Positions 48,956 through 58,469 of a stretch of 64,000 nucleotides of DNA are shown one piece after another (positions within the stretch are counted from its first letter, which is position 1; the number at the start of each line of letters is the position of its first letter). Under the pieces are notes generated by a model. It worked only from the letters and a program-made list of their open reading frames with translations. It did no database searches and had not been told where the DNA came from. The translations under genes and the position numbers were made by a program. This DNA is from JAUCQB01 sp964586235 (GTDB lineage Bacteria > Planctomycetota > Phycisphaerae > UBA1845 > PWPN01), in NCBI GenBank assembly GCA_964586235.1, contig CAZPIO010000020.1, forward strand, positions 1 through 64,000, written 5' to 3'.

Positions 48956-51900
48956 ATGGCTCGTACCTCGGCGTCAATGTCCCTGTTCCGATCTGTTGCG
49001 ATGGTGGGCATGCTCCACCTGGGCTTTATGAACGGCCTTGAGGCCTGGGGAGCCGAACCCTACCTGGACGTGGTGATCAGTGAGCTGATGTACAACCCTC
49101 CGGGTACCGTGACCGTTGGCGGCGAGGACGTCGAAAACGAGTACATCGAGATCACCAACCGCGGCTCGCAGACGGTCGATCTGCTCGGCTGGCACATTGG
49201 CGACGGCATCCGATACGCCTTTCCGGCAGGCGCGATACTGGCCCCGGGCGGCCGGCTGGTCATCGCAAAGGACCCCGCCTCGGCGCAGACGCAATACGGG
49301 ATATCCGGGGTTCTCGGACCTTACGACGGGCAGCTCGACAACGACGGCGAGCGGATCGAGATTCGGGACGCCGCCGACGGCCTGGTCTGCGAGGTCGAAT
49401 ACGACGATGACGCCCCTTGGCCGATCGGTGGAGACGACGACGGCCGATCCATTGAGCTCACGGATTTGAGCAAGAACGGCAACGTGGGACGGTTCTGGAT
49501 GCCGTCTTCGCGCATCCAAGGCTCGCCCGGGATGGCCAATTCCCCAGGCAACCCGCCCATGACCGTGGTGATCAACGAGTTCATGTCGAACTCCGGCGTC
49601 CTCGCAGATTTCGTTGAGTTGTACAACTACGGCAACGATCCGATCGATCTGAACAACTGTTACCTGACCGACAATCCTAAGCTGCCGACCAAGGCTCGTA
49701 TCTCCGCCTCGTGGTCGGCTGGAACGACCATTATCCAACCCAAGGGATACTGGGTTTCGACGGAGACGGATTGGGACACCTTCGGCCTCAAGAGCGACGG
49801 AGAGCAAATCTACCTGGTCGCCGCCGACGGCATTACCTGGATCGACGGCTACAACTTCGGAAACCAGCCGATCGAGGGTGCGTCCGAGGGCCGCTATCCG
49901 GATGGGGATGACAGTTGGGACAAGATGATCGCGCCCTCGCCCGGCTATGCCAACCAACCGCCTTTTCCGTCGCCGGTGGTCATCAACGAGATCATGTATC
50001 ACCCGCCGGGCGACAGCCTGTCTGATCCCGGCACCGAGTACGTCGAGTTGTTTAACACGTCGGGCGGGGCCGTGGACATCAGCGGCTGGCGGCTGAACCG
50101 GGCGATTGAGTACACCTTCGCCCCCGGCACCTACATACCCGCGAACGGCTACGTGGTCGTTGCCCACAATCCGGCCCAGGTCCAGAGCACGTACGGCATC
50201 AGCGGCGTTTTCGGACCTTACGAGAAGAAGCTGTCCAATTTCTCGGATGAGGTTGAACTGGAGGATGCCCTCCGCAACCGGGCCGACTTCGTCGAGTATC
50301 GCCAGGAAGGCTTGTGGCCGACGACGGGCGACGGATGCTCGTCGACCGGTCCGGATGGATGCGGACCTTCGCTGGAACTGACCAACTATGCCATGGACAA
50401 CCGCCTGCCCGGGGCGTGGCAGACCAGCACAGGCAACGGCACACCGGGTCGGGTCAACAGCAAATACGTGGCCGATCCGGCGGCATCGATCGACGATGTC
50501 AAACATACGCCGCTGGTCCCCACTTCGAGCCAGTCGGTGACCGTCACCGCCCGAATCGGTGCGGGTAATCTCACCTCGGTCACGCTGTACCATAAGCGAG
50601 ATGCGGACGGCTCCTTTACGTCCGTAACCATGGTTGACGACGGTCTGCACGGTGATCGCCTGGCCGGCGACGGCGTTTACGGCGGCACTATTCCGGCCCG
50701 GACCGACGGCACGATCGTGGAGTTCTACATCCAGGCCAACGCCACCGGCGGCAACTGCAAGTTTCCCCCTGACGGCGATGCCGATTACTTCATCCCGGCG
50801 CGGACGTGTTTGTATGTCGTGGACGATACAGTCATTACCTCGAACCTGACCATCTTCCGGATCGTCATCAACGACGAGAATCACGCCTACGTGGTCAACA
50901 ATCCGTACCACACGGGGACCTACGACAACCGCAAGAGGAACTGCACCCTCATCATCGGCGACAAGGCTTATCACACGAGCCGGATCAGGCTTCGCAGCGG
51001 AGACCGCGGCGGCCCGAAGTACTCTTACAAGGTTTACCTGCCCGACGGGTATCGCTTCCGCGGGGCCGACCGCTTCGACCTGAACCACGAGAAGGGCGAC
51101 GAAACCTTTCTGAGAAACAAGATCGTCAACCATCTGGTCGAGTGCATGGGCCTGCCGTATGCGCGGTGCGAGTACATCCACACGCGGTACCGCAACAGCA
51201 ACGTTGGCGTACACCTGTACAGTGAAGCCCGTGGTGGTGACGACTTCCTCGAACGTAATTACCCCGAGGACTATGACGGAAACCTGTACAAGGCAATCTC
51301 ACCGTGGACAACGCCGACGGCATGGAACGAGCCGGATGGCCGCTATGAGAAGGAGACCAATGAGTGGTTGAATGATTGGACCGACCTTCACGAACTGGGC
51401 GACATCACCTCCTATGAACCCAGCGCCACATACGAAGCGGAGATGCGCCGGGTGACGGACATCGTGAACTGGGGACGGAGCTTCGCCGTCTGGGGAGTGA
51501 CGTGCCTGATCGACTCGCCCTGGCACATCAACAATCAGAATTACCGACTCTATCGGCGGTTTTCGGACAACCGGTTCATCCACATCCTGTACGATTTCGA
51601 CGACACCTATTGGGACACGATGTGGAACAACGCCGTGTTCTTCCATTCGGCGTATCCCGACGTAAACAAATACTACGACTGCGAGCCGCTCGTGCGCGAG
51701 TACCTCCATGGGGTCTGGCGGGCGGTCAACAGCACGGACGGAGTCTATCGCGAAAACCGGATCATGCCGGAGGTCTACTACTACCACCGGCTGATCTACA
51801 ACGACGTCGATGTCGACCCGTATCTGGGCTCGGGCACGCCCTGGAGCGAGTTCACGGCGGGCATCAACCAGTGGAATCAGCGTCTGGCGGGCCGCAATAG

Positions 51901-53782
51901 CCTGCTGCGCAGCAACCTGCCCGTCGCCTCGCTGGCCATCACCACCAACAACGGCCAGCCGATCACCACCAGCAGCCCGAACCTGACGCTGGCCGGAACG
52001 GCCCCGATCAGTGCCCCTCGCGTGGAGATCGCCGGCTCGGAGACCGGTTACCGCTGGGTCGACGGCTCGGTGACCCAGTGGCAGAAGGACCTGTCTCTGG
52101 TCTACATGTACAACACCATCCTGGTCCGTACGCTGAACGATGATGGCAGTGAGATCGAGCGCCGAAGCATCGACATCACCTACACCAACGGGGTGGACAA
52201 TGACGTCTATTTCAGCGCGGACGTTACCACCGGCATGCCACCGCTGACCGTCCATTTCACCGATGAATCGAGGGCCACGGGCGTCACCGCCTGGTACTGG
52301 GAATTCGGCGACGGCCAGACCAGCACGGAGCAGCACCCGACGCACGTCTATACGGAGGACGGAACCTACACCGTGCGGCTGACGATCACCACGCCCGGCG
52401 GGCCGTTGAGCCTCGAGCAACTGAGCTACATCTCGGTTCAGACACCTCCCGACACGGCGGAGTTCGTGGCTGATGTGACCCGAGGCGCATCGCCGCTGGT
52501 CGTGACCTTCACCGATCGCTCGACGGTCGTGGGTGCCACCGCCTGGCTGTGGGACTTCGGCGACGGGCAGACAAGCACCGAACAGAACCCGAGCCACACG
52601 TATGACATCGAGGGTGGTTTCACGGTCAGCCTGACGGTCACGGGTACCTATGGTCCGAAGACGGTCACCAAGACGGCCTACATCAGGGCGTTCCAGTCGC
52701 CGAAGATCGCGTTCCTGGTCGGTCAGGTCCCGCCGACGTCGACCGACGGGGCGATCAAGCAGCACCTGGAAGCGCTCGATGTGAGCATTGACCCGTACGA
52801 TGACGAACCGGCCAATCGGCCGACGGCCGCTGAGATCGCTGCAAACCATGACGTGGTCCTGGCGTCGTCGACGGTCCTTTCGGACAACGTGGCTGGCGAG
52901 TTCCGCGATCAAAGCGTGCCGTTCGTCTATTGGGAAGGTTCCTTGAGCATTACGAGCCGGGAGGCGATCGCTGACGGTCCCGGGACCACCGCCGGCTCCA
53001 CGCAGATTCGTGTCCTCAACAACACGCACCCGGTGATGGCCGGCTTGTCCACGGGTGTGATTACCGTCACCAGTTCCGGGGCTGACTTCAGCCGCAGCAC
53101 CGGACCACTGGCCGGCGGCGCGGTGGTGCTGGCCAGACATACCAGCGATGCGAGCCAGAGCATGGTCATTGTCGCTGAGCCCGGAGCCCAGCTCCTGGAC
53201 GGAGGTGTGGCGGCGGGCAAGCGTGCGTCCCTGTTCCTCTACGACACCACGTGGGACCAGACCAACGCTAACGGCAAGAAGATCCTCGAGAACGCGGTGG
53301 CCTGGGGGCTCGGCTCGCGAACGGCCGATTTCACCGCGTCTGTCACCAGCGGCCCGGCCCCGTTGACTGTGGCGTTCACCGACGCTTCGACCGGCCCGGT
53401 CACCTCATGGACCTGGGATTTCGGTGACGGCGCGGTCAGTCAGTTGCGTCATCCGACGCACGTTTACACCGCCGCGGGGACGTATTCCGTTACCCTGACC
53501 GCAGGTGGCGGGCTGGGAAATCCGGCGACGCTGCCCAGAACGGCATACATTCAGGTCAGCCCGCCCGCCGGGCCGGATCTGGATCTGGACACCGACGTTG
53601 ACGCAACCGACTTCGGACTTTTCCAGGCGTGCCTCACCGGCCCGGGCATTGCGCAGAACGATCCCGATTGCCAGCGGGCAGACTTCGATCGCGACAGCGA
53701 TGTGGACCAGTCTGATTTCGGCATCCTGCAGGGGTGTCTGAGCGGAGCGGGGTACCCGTTCAATACCGACTGCCTGGAGTGA
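48956..53782 (+). CDS. Large secreted LTD-CotH-PKD-dockerin protein
   Basis: 1608 residues from ATG 48956 (GGAG eight bases upstream). A signal region is followed by three lamin-tail domains (about 38-165, VISELMYNPPG; about 202-330, VVINEFMSNSG; about 339-470, VVINEIMYHPPG). A CotH-like domain (about 630-915) has KRNCTLIIGDKAYHTSRIRL, YSYKVYLPDGYRFRG, and NKIVNHLVECMGLPYARCEY. PKD domains, each with a W-x-F/W-DFGDG core, are at about 1083-1160 and 1167-1245, then a Rossmann-like insert (KIAFLVGQVPPTSTDGAI) at 1246-1455, a third PKD at 1457-1535, and a dockerin-like pair of Asp repeats at the C-terminus (DLDTDVDATDFG, DFDRDSDVDQSDFG). Likely a surface adhesin or scaffolding protein; CotH homologues can be protein kinases, but activity is not shown here. 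Confidence 0.88.
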   Translation: MARTSASMSLFRSVAMVGMLHLGFMNGLEAWGAEPYLDVVISELMYNPPGTVTVGGEDVENEYIEITNRGSQTVDLLGWHIGDGIRYAFPAGAILAPGGRLVIAKDPASAQTQYGISGVLGPYDGQLDNDGERIEIRDAADGLVCEVEYDDDAPWPIGGDDDGRSIELTDLSKNGNVGRFWMPSSRIQGSPGMANSPGNPPMTVVINEFMSNSGVLADFVELYNYGNDPIDLNNCYLTDNPKLPTKARISASWSAGTTIIQPKGYWVSTETDWDTFGLKSDGEQIYLVAADGITWIDGYNFGNQPIEGASEGRYPDGDDSWDKMIAPSPGYANQPPFPSPVVINEIMYHPPGDSLSDPGTEYVELFNTSGGAVDISGWRLNRAIEYTFAPGTYIPANGYVVVAHNPAQVQSTYGISGVFGPYEKKLSNFSDEVELEDALRNRADFVEYRQEGLWPTTGDGCSSTGPDGCGPSLELTNYAMDNRLPGAWQTSTGNGTPGRVNSKYVADPAASIDDVKHTPLVPTSSQSVTVTARIGAGNLTSVTLYHKRDADGSFTSVTMVDDGLHGDRLAGDGVYGGTIPARTDGTIVEFYIQANATGGNCKFPPDGDADYFIPARTCLYVVDDTVITSNLTIFRIVINDENHAYVVNNPYHTGTYDNRKRNCTLIIGDKAYHTSRIRLRSGDRGGPKYSYKVYLPDGYRFRGADRFDLNHEKGDETFLRNKIVNHLVECMGLPYARCEYIHTRYRNSNVGVHLYSEARGGDDFLERNYPEDYDGNLYKAISPWTTPTAWNEPDGRYEKETNEWLNDWTDLHELGDITSYEPSATYEAEMRRVTDIVNWGRSFAVWGVTCLIDSPWHINNQNYRLYRRFSDNRFIHILYDFDDTYWDTMWNNAVFFHSAYPDVNKYYDCEPLVREYLHGVWRAVNSTDGVYRENRIMPEVYYYHRLIYNDVDVDPYLGSGTPWSEFTAGINQWNQRLAGRNSLLRSNLPVASLAITTNNGQPITTSSPNLTLAGTAPISAPRVEIAGSETGYRWVDGSVTQWQKDLSLVYMYNTILVRTLNDDGSEIERRSIDITYTNGVDNDVYFSADVTTGMPPLTVHFTDESRATGVTAWYWEFGDGQTSTEQHPTHVYTEDGTYTVRLTITTPGGPLSLEQLSYISVQTPPDTAEFVADVTRGASPLVVTFTDRSTVVGATAWLWDFGDGQTSTEQNPSHTYDIEGGFTVSLTVTGTYGPKTVTKTAYIRAFQSPKIAFLVGQVPPTSTDGAIKQHLEALDVSIDPYDDEPANRPTAAEIAANHDVVLASSTVLSDNVAGEFRDQSVPFVYWEGSLSITSREAIADGPGTTAGSTQIRVLNNTHPVMAGLSTGVITVTSSGADFSRSTGPLAGGAVVLARHTSDASQSMVIVAEPGAQLLDGGVAAGKRASLFLYDTTWDQTNANGKKILENAVAWGLGSRTADFTASVTSGPAPLTVAFTDASTGPVTSWTWDFGDGAVSQLRHPTHVYTAAGTYSVTLTAGGGLGNPATLPRTAYIQVSPPAGPDLDLDTDVDATDFGLFQACLTGPGIAQNDPDCQRADFDRDSDVDQSDFGILQGCLSGAGYPFNTDCLE

Positions 53783-53958
53783 CGGACACGGCGGGGCGCG
53801 CTGCAATCTCGGCCTGAGGTTGAATCCGTGCCCCGAGCACTTTAGGATGGCTCGCAGACCGCGGAGCGCCGGCGACAGGCCGCGTTTTTGCCATCGGCGA
53901 GGCAGCGGCCCCGCGCTCGCGAGCAAGCTTCTCCCAGGGTCCCGTAGGCTGCCAACTC

Positions 53959-55080
53959 ATGAACGAGACATCCCGCCAAGTCCTGCTGGACCTCCTGGCT
54001 CTGCCTACCTCGCCGTTTCATGAGCATGCAGTGATCGATTACGTGCGTCGGTGGGCCGCGGAGCGTTCACTGATCCGGCTTCGCCGCGATCCGTTCGGCA
54101 ACCTGAGACTGGATCTGCACATCGGACGTGCCAGGTCCGCCCGGCCGTTGTTCTTCTCGGCCCACATGGATCATCCGGGCTTTGTGGCCGTGGAGATGCA
54201 CGGCGACCGTGAATTGGAGGCGAAGTGGTATGGCGGGGTGCAGCCCGAGTTCTTTGCGAAAGCCGCGGTGCGGTTCCACGATGGCAGGCGATGGGTGCGC
54301 GGGCAGGTCCGGTCCTGCGAGATGGCCGACGTCATGGGACGACAGCGGGTCTCGAAAGCGGTCATCGAAGTCCGGCATCCGGTGCCGGTCGGGGCCGTCG
54401 GCATGTGGGACCTGCCCGACCCGGTGGTACGCGGATCGCGCGTCTACGCCCGCGGCTGTGACGACGTGGCCGGCGTGGCCGCGGTTCTGGCGGCGTTTGA
54501 TGAGTTGATCAGAGCGGGCACGCCGGTCCACACCGGAGCGCTGCTGACGCGAGCGGAAGAGGTGGGCTTCGCCGGGGCGATTGCCGCCTGCGAAAGCGCG
54601 TCTATTCCCCGGAAGGTCCGAGTGCTGTCGGTGGAGTGTAGTCCCGTTCAGCCGGGCGTGTTGATGGGGGCCGGGCCGGTCGTTCGTGTCGGCGATCGCA
54701 TGTCTGTATTCACGCCGGGCATGGTCGCATGGTGCCGGAAGGTTGGCGAAGCCCTTGCCCGGCAGAACAAGAGCTTTGCGTTTCAGCGAAAGCTGCTTGA
54801 CGGCGGGGCGTGCGAGTCGACCGCTTACATGGAATACGGATATGAGACCACGGGTCTGAGCCTGCCGCTGGGCAACTATCACAACATGAACCATCGCGCC
54901 GGCCGTCTTGCGGCGGAATACGTCGATTTGAACGACTTCGAGCGGCTGGTGTGCTGGTTCGCGGCCCTGGCGACGGCCAAGGTTTCGAAGAAGACCGGCC
55001 GCTCCGCGCTGCGGCAGACCTTCAGCCGGGAGCACCGCACATGGGGGCCGATGCTGAAGGACACCCTGGAGAAGGCGTGA
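53959..55080 (+). CDS. M42-family metallo-aminopeptidase
   Basis: 373 residues, cytoplasmic, of the M42 (glutamyl aminopeptidase/deblocking aminopeptidase) family. Metal ligands are in FFSAHMDHPGF (His), GCDDVAGVAAVLAA (Asp), TRAEEVGFAGA (catalytic Glu and ligand Glu), VECSP (acidic ligand region) and NYHNMNH (His). The N-terminal LLDLLALPTSPFHE is the family start. Such enzymes form large dodecamers that degrade short peptides. The start has only a weak ribosome site. It stands alone after the large secreted protein. Confidence 0.88.
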   Translation: MNETSRQVLLDLLALPTSPFHEHAVIDYVRRWAAERSLIRLRRDPFGNLRLDLHIGRARSARPLFFSAHMDHPGFVAVEMHGDRELEAKWYGGVQPEFFAKAAVRFHDGRRWVRGQVRSCEMADVMGRQRVSKAVIEVRHPVPVGAVGMWDLPDPVVRGSRVYARGCDDVAGVAAVLAAFDELIRAGTPVHTGALLTRAEEVGFAGAIAACESASIPRKVRVLSVECSPVQPGVLMGAGPVVRVGDRMSVFTPGMVAWCRKVGEALARQNKSFAFQRKLLDGGACESTAYMEYGYETTGLSLPLGNYHNMNHRAGRLAAEYVDLNDFERLVCWFAALATAKVSKKTGRSALRQTFSREHRTWGPMLKDTLEKA

Positions 55081-55202
55081 TCGGCAGCCTCCGCGGGAGG
55101 CGTCTCCAACCCGATATCCTCTCACAACCGGACAAGTCGCGGTCTGAGCGTGTATGAGAACCGCAACTGGTCTCCGCAGGGTGGCATGCACCCCACCGCT
55201 TC

Positions 55203-56288
55203 CTATAGAAACCTCTGCCACAGGGCGAACAGCACCCGGCCGACCTGGGCGGAGACGATCATGCGGGGCAGGGCCATGAGATTGCAGGTTTCACAGCGGA
55301 CGATCTCCTGCTCGAGGGTCAGGGCGCAGCGGTAGCCCATCTCGCGGATGACGGCCTCGGTCTCGGGCGACATTGCCGCCGGGCGGCCGTAGGGGTAGGA
55401 GAAGTGAGGGCTGTGATCGCCGATTCGCTTTTGCAGCAGATCGCGGGCGGCTGAAAGCTCGCGCCGGATGCAGTCGGGCGTCTGCGGCGAGAGGGCGATG
55501 TGCGACAGCCCGTGGCTGCCGACGTCGACGCCCGCGGCCTTCAATTCGCGGGCCTGCTGCCAGGTCATCGGGGAAAACGACGGATACTGTTCGCGCAGAA
55601 ACGCGACTTCATCCTCGGAGAACAGGGAGAGCAGCTCCTCAAAACGCGGCCGGCGCTGCGACTCGGGCAGGTAGCGGCAGGTTTCGATGATTGTTGTGAC
55701 CGCCTCACTGCGGCGCTGGGGAGTGCTGAGATCGAACTCAACCGGGCGGCCCTCCCAGTGCAGCACGATCCGCTCGCGCTCGCCGCGATGAATCAGCACC
55801 CGCACGTCGTCCAGCCACTGCCGCCCGCCGCTCTCAACCAGGCTGGCCGGAAGGAAAACCGACCACGGCATGCGGCGCAGGGCCAGCTCGCCCGCGGCGG
55901 TCTCGTGGCAGCAGGCGTAACCGTCATCAAAGGTGATGACGATGCTCTTGGGGGGCGGGGAGCGATGCTCGTTGATGCAGGCCACCAGTTCGGCCAGGCT
56001 GATCACGCGGAACGAGCGCTTAATCACCTCCAGGAGGCGGCGGAAGTTGCGCAGGCTGAGGACGTTGCCCTCGACCTCGGGGTCCGGCCATTCGGTGATT
56101 CCGTGAAAGCAGAGGATCGCCGCCTGCTGCTCGATCTCGGGCAGGCAGTCGTGGGCCCGGGTCAACTCGATCATCCGGCCGGCGCAGCTTCGGATGCGGT
56201 CGCCTGTTTGCGGGGGCGAGACGGCAGCCCTCGCCTCCAGACGCCACGACAGTCCCTCGAACAGCTTCCGCCGGATCGGCATACTCAT
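55203..56288 (-). CDS. Polysaccharide deacetylase (NodB-like)
   Basis: 361 residues. NodB motifs: ILCFHGITE, SIVITFDDGYACC (catalytic base Asp-Asp), VDVGSHGLSHIALS (HxxxH metal ligands), FSYPYGRP. It removes acetyl groups from a surface polysaccharide. It carries about 45 more N-terminal residues than usual and no clear signal peptide, and an insert between strands (about 185-225). It is the last gene of the minus-strand exopolysaccharide operon, 107 bases after the ABC permease. A modifying role on the polymer made by this locus is likely. Confidence 0.88.
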   Translation of the reverse strand: MSMPIRRKLFEGLSWRLEARAAVSPPQTGDRIRSCAGRMIELTRAHDCLPEIEQQAAILCFHGITEWPDPEVEGNVLSLRNFRRLLEVIKRSFRVISLAELVACINEHRSPPPKSIVITFDDGYACCHETAAGELALRRMPWSVFLPASLVESGGRQWLDDVRVLIHRGERERIVLHWEGRPVEFDLSTPQRRSEAVTTIIETCRYLPESQRRPRFEELLSLFSEDEVAFLREQYPSFSPMTWQQARELKAAGVDVGSHGLSHIALSPQTPDCIRRELSAARDLLQKRIGDHSPHFSYPYGRPAAMSPETEAVIREMGYRCALTLEQEIVRCETCNLMALPRMIVSAQVGRVLFALWQRFL

Positions 56289-56395
56289 TTCTGCTCACAC
56301 ATTCCGTGCATCTGGTTGCCCCATGGCTTCAGCCGTGGGGTCGTCAACTCTTTCCCGAATTCGCTCCCCCACTGCTAAAGCGATGGGCCACCCGG

Positions 56396-57196
56396 TCACA
56401 CGCGCTCGGCAAATCGCCCTTCCAACACCCGGTACGCGGCCCAACCACTCGCTGCCAGACCCACCGCCGCCACCAGGGCCGTCATGAAGGGGACCGCCTC
56501 GGGCAGTCGGCCGTAAATCACGATGTCGCGATAGGCGGAGATGATCGGGACCATCGGGTTGACCGTGGTCAGCACCCGCAGACCGGCTGAGCCGTCGGTC
56601 GGGAGCGGATAGAGCACGTTGGTCAGGAACATCCACATCTGGATACCTACGCTGAACAGGTACTTCACGTCGCGGTACCAGAGGTTGCCGAGGGCCAGCC
56701 ACAGGCCCAGGCCGATCATCAGCAGCACCTGGACGGCCACCACGACCGGCAGCATCAGCAGCGCCGGGCGAAACACGAAAGACCAGTCGCTGGTGTAGCT
56801 GAAATACACCACCAGCCCCACCAGCACCACGGAGGCCACGAGAAAATCGAAGAACGCGCTGGCGATCGACGTCAGCGGCAGGATCTGCTGCGGGAAGTAC
56901 ACCTTGGTCACCAGGTCGCGCTGAGACGTGAGGCTCTGAATGGAACTGGTCAGACCGGAGGCGAAGAAGGTCCACGGGAGCACGCCAAGATAGACGAACA
57001 GAGGATACGGTACGTCCAGCGAGGCGATCGCACCCAGCGATACCGCCCGGGTGAACACGAAAGTGAACAGCAGCATCATCCCCAGCGGCTGCAGCAGGGC
57101 CCACGACACGCCCAGCAACGAGTGCCGATAGCGCACCAGCACCTCGCGGCGAACGAGCTGATGGAGGAGATCGCGATAGAGCCAAAGTTGGAGCAT
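56396..57196 (-). CDS. ABC-2 type polysaccharide export permease
   Basis: 266 residues with six membrane helices, of the Wzm/TagG family that exports undecaprenyl-linked O-antigen or capsule chains. Typical features: RDLLHQLVRREVLVRYRHSLLGVSWALLQP at the N-terminus (cytoplasmic amphipathic helix and first gate), LPWTFFASGL, LWYRDVKYL and NPMVPIISAYRDIVIYG. The start lies four bases after the glycosyltransferase stop. The matching ATP-binding subunit (Wzt) is not in the window; it may be upstream beyond 64000 or elsewhere. Confidence 0.9.
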   Translation of the reverse strand: MLQLWLYRDLLHQLVRREVLVRYRHSLLGVSWALLQPLGMMLLFTFVFTRAVSLGAIASLDVPYPLFVYLGVLPWTFFASGLTSSIQSLTSQRDLVTKVYFPQQILPLTSIASAFFDFLVASVVLVGLVVYFSYTSDWSFVFRPALLMLPVVVAVQVLLMIGLGLWLALGNLWYRDVKYLFSVGIQMWMFLTNVLYPLPTDGSAGLRVLTTVNPMVPIISAYRDIVIYGRLPEAVPFMTALVAAVGLAASGWAAYRVLEGRFAERV

Positions 57197-57200
57197 GAGC

Positions 57201-58469
57201 TTACGTTGACGTCATCACCGCCAGTTCGCGGCAGTCCTCGTCGGCAGAATCCCGGTCGCCATCCAAACGATCGGCCGGCGGGTTCTTCCCGCTGTTCCCG
57301 CCACAGCGGGCAGGCCCGATGATTGTGGCGATCTGCTCGAGCCTCGACTCCCAGGACTCGGACCGCATCATCTGCGACCGTTTCCGCCGGTCTGCGGGAT
57401 CGTTGTGTGCCAGGGCATCCTCGCAGCATCGCATCGTGCGGACCGGGTCGTCGGCGATCCACACCGCGTTCGGGATCGGCCGCACCGACGGCAGCGCGGT
57501 GCTCACCACGGGCACCCCGGCCGCCAGGTATTCGTACAGCTTGATTGGGTTGGCGCAGCGTGTGAGCGGCACGTGCTTGAACGGAATCAGTCCCACGTCG
57601 AACAGACGCAGGTAGTTCGGCAGTGAAGAGTGGTTTCGCTCGCCAAGCCAGTGCACGTTGGGCAGGTTGGCACAGCGCCCGGGCGGCACGAGGGCCGGCC
57701 CGATGATTACCACCGAGGCCTCGGGACGGCCTCGGGCCAGGGCCGCCACCAGTTCCAGGTCCACCCACTCGCCGACCACGCCGACGTACCCGATGATCGG
57801 CCGGGGCAGGCTTGCCAGCTCGAGCGGGATGGGCAATTCCTCCCGCCACAACGAATCTTCGACGTTGACCGCACGAGACAGGCTATCGTAATCGACCCCG
57901 TGTTCGACGAGATGGACGTTCGGATGCAGCCGCCGCTTGCTCTCGTAGAGCGGCTCGGAAGTCGTGATCACCACGTCGCAGCGGGCCATCAGCTCGCGCT
58001 CGTGCCGCTCGATCATCGCCCGGTCATAGCCGGGAAACTCACCGAAGGCATCCACGCAGTAGTACAGCGCCAGTTCCTCGTTGAAACAGCCGACGAAGTC
58101 TCCGACGTCGGGTGCGAAGCTCCACAGTTGGACGGGTCGCGACGGCAGAGTCTCGAGCACACCGTCAATCGCCCGCCTGACGCTGAAGGTGTTGAGACGC
58201 CGGGCCATCCGCGACCCCGGCATGGGCACCTGGAAGGGCGTAACGGCGGTAGTGTTGCCGCTCACCTGCCGCGGACCCCGCCCGATCTGCCGGATCTTGC
58301 TCCAGATCATCCGCAGATCGTAGGGACGCACGCGCGGGCGGCGCGAGGCGTGCCAGTTCACCCAGATGATGTTGTTGTGCCGCGCCAACCGCCGCATGAC
58401 ATGATGCTTGCTGGTCGGATGATAATCCCAACCGCTCGCGAAGCAGATGATGTTCTTCCCACTGATCAC
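57201..58469 (-). CDS. Glycosyltransferase (GT4-like, TuaH-type)
   Basis: 422 residues. GTG 58469 overlaps the stop of the upstream glycosyltransferase (GTGA); ATG 58496 would add nine residues. N-terminal ISGKNIICFASGWDYHPTSK, HHVMRRLARHNNIIWVNW are like the first Rossmann half of teichuronic-acid-type glycosyltransferases. The donor half shows PIIGYVGVVGEWVDLELV, LPNVHWLGERNHSSLPNYL, DVGLIPFKHVPLTRCANPIKLYEYLAAGVPVV, the usual GT4 nucleotide-sugar site. The product sugar is unknown. It acts in the cytoplasm on the lipid-linked precursor of the exopolysaccharide. Confidence 0.85.
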   Translation of the reverse strand: MISGKNIICFASGWDYHPTSKHHVMRRLARHNNIIWVNWHASRRPRVRPYDLRMIWSKIRQIGRGPRQVSGNTTAVTPFQVPMPGSRMARRLNTFSVRRAIDGVLETLPSRPVQLWSFAPDVGDFVGCFNEELALYYCVDAFGEFPGYDRAMIERHERELMARCDVVITTSEPLYESKRRLHPNVHLVEHGVDYDSLSRAVNVEDSLWREELPIPLELASLPRPIIGYVGVVGEWVDLELVAALARGRPEASVVIIGPALVPPGRCANLPNVHWLGERNHSSLPNYLRLFDVGLIPFKHVPLTRCANPIKLYEYLAAGVPVVSTALPSVRPIPNAVWIADDPVRTMRCCEDALAHNDPADRRKRSQMMRSESWESRLEQIATIIGPARCGGNSGKNPPADRLDGDRDSADEDCRELAVMTST

